Source: Korobacter sp036501185 (GTDB lineage: Bacteria; Acidobacteriota; Terriglobia; Terriglobales; Acidobacteriaceae). From it: a DNA stretch of 64,000 bases. Under the pieces are notes generated by a model. It was given only the letters and a program-made list of their open reading frames with translations. It made no database searches and was not told where the DNA came from. A program made the translations under genes and the position numbers. This document shows positions 61,616-64,000 of the stretch, one piece after another. The stretch lies in the NCBI GenBank assembly GCA_036501185.1, contig DASYAU010000098.1, positions 28,441-92,440 on the forward strand, read 5' to 3'. How positions within the stretch are numbered: the first letter of the stretch is position 1; each line of letters begins with the position of its first letter.

Positions 61616-61852
61616 GAGAGAGGGGTCCTTGCTCGAATGAGGTCTAACTCTCTGAGCGATAAGGCAGAAGGATTCATCAGCAAGGGCGCGGTGTCTAGCG
61701 GGATTGTAGCAGCTTGGAAAGAAAACCAAGGGTGGGCTTTTTTTCATCTCATTTCTTCGGCAGAGCTCTCGAAAACCTGTCACAGAACGGTTACAACTCG
61801 CTCACTTGGGTCTGTGATAACATCTGCGCCACACCGAAAGAAGGGACCCCCT
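61616..61852. promoter_or_regulatory. Divergent region between amidase and VWA genes
   Basis: 237 bases, no gene. On the plus strand TTACAA (61791-61796) and TGATAA (61815-61820) are 18 bases apart, about 33 bases before the VWA gene ATG; a plausible but weak promoter. Confidence 0.35.
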
Positions 61853-62947
61853 ATGGGCAGCAGGAATTGTACGGAGCACGTGCTAAAAGCACGCGGCGCC
61901 CTGCAAGTTCGGCACACAAATGTGTCGAAGACGCTGGCTATTGGAAGTTGGCAAATACGCCTGTTAAGCCGGGTGCTGGTGGCGCTGGGGCTGATGCTTG
62001 GCGGAGCGGTTGGGTATGCGCAGGAGCCGGACACGAACGATGTCCACGTTGAACCGCGCGAGATGCCGAAACCGAAGGTGCCGGAGGGCGATCCATCGCT
62101 GAACACGCATACGCGTCCGATGAGAGTGGACGTGAACCTGGTGCTGGTGCCGGTGACGGTGACCGATCCGGACAACCGGCTGGTGACAGGGCTGGAGAAG
62201 GACAATTTCCAGGTGATGGATGCCGGGGTGCAGCAGCAGATCAAGCACTTCTCGAGCGAAGATGCGCCGGTATCGATTGGGGTGATTTTTGATGTAAGCG
62301 GCTCGATGGCGAACAAGATCGATAAGTCGCGGGACGCGATCGTGGAATTTTTCAAGACCGCTAACCCAGACGACGAGTTCTTCGTCATTACCTTTAACGA
62401 CCGCCCGGTAATGCTGCAGGACTTCACGGACCGGATCGAGGACATCCAGGAGAAACTGACGACGATTACGCCGAAGGACCGGACGTCGTTGCTGGACGCG
62501 ATTTACCTCGGGATGAACAAGATGCGGCAGGCGAAGTACGAGCGGAAGGCGCTGCTGATCATCTCGGATGGCGGGGATAATCACAGCCGATATACGGAAA
62601 ATGAGATTAAATCGATGGTGCGGGAGGCGGATGTGCAGATTTACGCCATCGGGATCTACGATCCCAACCCGAACATGCCGGAGGAAGTAAAGGGGCCGGC
62701 GCTACTGTCGGAGATCTCAGAATGGACGGGCGGAAGGACGTTTCCGATCGATAACGTGAATGAATTGTCAGACGTAGCTACAAAGATCGGCGTAGAGCTG
62801 CGCAACCAATATGTCATTGGTTACCGTCCAAGTACACGAGCGCGAGATGGCAAGTGGCGCAAGATCAAGGTGCGCCTGATACCGCCCAAGGGGCTGCCTC
62901 CGCTGCACGTTTTCGCGAAGACTGGTTACTATGCACCTTCGGAATAA
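61853..62947 (+). CDS. Secreted VWA-domain protein (acidobacterial type)
   Basis: 364 residues. A basic N-terminus and a hydrophobic helix ending GGAVGYAQ make a signal peptide. The acidobacterial VWFA-related leader (VDVNLVLVPVTVTDPDNRLV; GLEKDNFQVMDAGVQQQIKH) precedes the VWA domain with MIDAS GVIFDVSGSMANKIDKSR and, later, LLIISDGGDNHSRY. It binds a metal and probably a protein ligand outside the cell. ATG 61853 has AAGGGA upstream. It overlaps the next VWA gene by 17 bases. Confidence 0.9.
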   Translation: MGSRNCTEHVLKARGALQVRHTNVSKTLAIGSWQIRLLSRVLVALGLMLGGAVGYAQEPDTNDVHVEPREMPKPKVPEGDPSLNTHTRPMRVDVNLVLVPVTVTDPDNRLVTGLEKDNFQVMDAGVQQQIKHFSSEDAPVSIGVIFDVSGSMANKIDKSRDAIVEFFKTANPDDEFFVITFNDRPVMLQDFTDRIEDIQEKLTTITPKDRTSLLDAIYLGMNKMRQAKYERKALLIISDGGDNHSRYTENEIKSMVREADVQIYAIGIYDPNPNMPEEVKGPALLSEISEWTGGRTFPIDNVNELSDVATKIGVELRNQYVIGYRPSTRARDGKWRKIKVRLIPPKGLPPLHVFAKTGYYAPSE

Positions 62948-64000
62948 ATTGTTTCCCATCCGTGTGCTTCCCCTGGCGCTGTTGGGGACACTTGCGTTTG
63001 CACAGGGCCAACAGCAGCCGAACCTACAGCCAGGCCAGCAGGGCAAAGTGGATGGCGGGCTGATCCAGCCGATTGATAACCAGCCGCAGCAACCGGCGCA
63101 GGGGCAAGCACCAGCGGGCCAGCAGGGCAAGGTTGAGGGCGGGGTGATTCAGCCGATCGACAGTGCGCCATCGCAGGCACAAAGCGGAAATACGGGCGCG
63201 ATCGCGCCGATTGATGATGGACAGCCGGTGAACTGGGCGCACCACGAGCCTCCGCCGACACAGCCGGCGGCGAACCAGCCGGTTGAGGCCGCGGCTCCGG
63301 CGACGAAATCGCCGAACCAGCCGGGAGATACCGTCAACGTTCCTTCAACACAAAAAGGACAGGCTGCCGAGAGCACATCCGGTGGCGGATATCTGTTTAA
63401 GGCGCAGGTGGAGGAAGTCCACCTGAATGCAACCGTGGTGGACGAGCGTGGTCGGCTGATTACGACGCTCGATAAAAATGCGTTCACCGTATTCGAGAAT
63501 GGGCAGCCACAGCAGATCAAACATTTCCAGCATGAAGATATCCCGGTGGCGCTGGGGATTGTGATCGACAACTCGGGATCGATGCGCGACAAGCGCCCGG
63601 CGGTGAATACCGCGGCAGTGAACCTGGTGAAGGCGAGCAACCCGCAAGACGAAGTGTTCGTGGTGAACTTCAACGACGATTACTACCTTGACCAGGACTA
63701 CACGGACCAGGTACCGAAGTTGAAAGAGGCGCTGGAGCGCTATGAGACGCGCGGCGGCACGGCCCTGTATGACGCAGTGCTGGCTTCTAACGATCACCTG
63801 ATGAAGGCGCAGAAGCTGGAGAAGAAGGTGCTGTTCGTGGTGACCGACGGTGAGGATGACGCCAGCTTGAACACGCTGGAGCAGACGATCCGGAAGGTGC
63901 AGAAGGAGAACGGTCCGACGATCTATACGATCGGTATTCTCGATGAGCAGGGAAGCCATAAGCGGAAGGCGATGCGGGCCCTGCGGGAGATGGCGGAATC
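62931..64000 (+). CDS. Second secreted VWA-domain protein, partial
   Basis: Open to the window end (about 356 residues seen). Signal peptide ending LALLGTLAFAQ. Then a low-complexity Pro/Gln/Gly region with an imperfect repeat: GKVDGGLIQPIDNQPQQ, GKVEGGVIQPIDSAPSQ and GAIAPIDDGQPV (about residues 38-100). The acidobacterial leader (VHLNATVVDERGRLI; KNAFTVFENGQPQQIKHF) and the VWA MIDAS IVIDNSGSMRDKRPAVN follow. It starts inside the end of the first VWA gene, so the pair is coupled. Confidence 0.88.
   Translation, partial: MHLRNKLFPIRVLPLALLGTLAFAQGQQQPNLQPGQQGKVDGGLIQPIDNQPQQPAQGQAPAGQQGKVEGGVIQPIDSAPSQAQSGNTGAIAPIDDGQPVNWAHHEPPPTQPAANQPVEAAAPATKSPNQPGDTVNVPSTQKGQAAESTSGGGYLFKAQVEEVHLNATVVDERGRLITTLDKNAFTVFENGQPQQIKHFQHEDIPVALGIVIDNSGSMRDKRPAVNTAAVNLVKASNPQDEVFVVNFNDDYYLDQDYTDQVPKLKEALERYETRGGTALYDAVLASNDHLMKAQKLEKKVLFVVTDGEDDASLNTLEQTIRKVQKENGPTIYTIGILDEQGSHKRKAMRALREMAE

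Noticed and set aside
60155..61850. Very long plus-strand open frame upstream of the first VWA gene
   Set aside because: It is antisense to the amidase and GerMN genes, which have clear conserved domains; the VWA protein starts at ATG 61853 with its own ribosome site and signal peptide.
1..64000. CRISPR arrays, transposases, integrases or prophage genes
   Set aside because: No regularly spaced repeats with unique spacers, no transposase or integrase motifs and no phage structural genes were seen.

Overview
The window comes from a GC-rich bacterial chromosome, most likely Acidobacteriota (Terriglobia/Koribacter-like). The clearest signs are two tandem secreted VWA proteins of the 'VWFA-related acidobacterial' kind at the right end, a Cys/His-motif protein of a type common in acidobacteria, a two-gene egtBD ergothioneine locus, and mosaic intergenic repeats. 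There is no phage, transposase, integrase, rRNA or CRISPR array. One tRNA gene, Arg(CCG), lies at 46385-46461.

Layout. 0-0.8 kb: end of a molybdenum hydroxylase pair. 0.9-2 kb: DAHP synthase (aroF) with a hairpin in its leader. 2.3-7.5 kb: branched-chain amino acid operon ilvD-ilvB-ilvN-ilvC behind a candidate attenuator. 7.7-10.5 kb: type III polyketide synthase, FAD oxidoreductase and YceI protein, probably a small lipid/quinone pathway. 10.5-14.8 kb: class III aminotransferase, OmpR-type regulator, sensor kinase and a periplasmic helical-repeat protein. 15-28 kb: an eleven-gene surface-sugar operon on the minus strand: rfbF, rfbG, rfbH, SDR epimerase, NeuB-like synthase, KdsC-like phosphatase, ThDP enzyme, two SDRs, GT2 and a flippase-like protein, with a convergent GT-C-like membrane protein. 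28-31.5 kb: egtB-egtD and two unknowns. 31.5-40.8 kb: MdtABC-type RND efflux operon with its outer-membrane channel. 41-45.2 kb: ABC exporter and a MacB-like pair. 45.4-50 kb: esterase, tRNA, small membrane protein, MIP18/SufT-like protein, Cys/His-motif protein, a repeat-rich gap and a TlpA-like thioredoxin. 50-61.6 kb: mostly minus-strand housekeeping genes (serine hydrolase, orphan kinase, Cys/Met PLP enzyme, zinc-ribbon protein, RsbW/STAS switch, HhH lipoprotein, racemases including murI, GerMN protein, amidase). 61.8-64 kb: the two VWA proteins, the second cut by the window end.

Two whole-window patterns stand out. The plus strand is C-rich up to about 47.0 kb whichever strand the genes are on, and G-rich from about 47.3 kb. 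That skew reversal is what a replication origin or an inversion breakpoint would give. Eight copies of a same-strand repeat (core CTTTGAACACGAAGGACACG) lie only between 46.86 and 58.67 kb, mostly between genes. One copy supplies the stop codon of the PLP-enzyme gene.

The best candidate for an undescribed pathway is the 17-28 kb operon. It joins CDP-3,6-dideoxyhexose genes to a NeuB-like synthase with no SAF domain, a KdsC-like phosphatase and a YerE-like ThDP enzyme. No CMP-sugar synthetase and no RfbH reductase partner are in the window. This suggests a branched or higher-carbon surface sugar.
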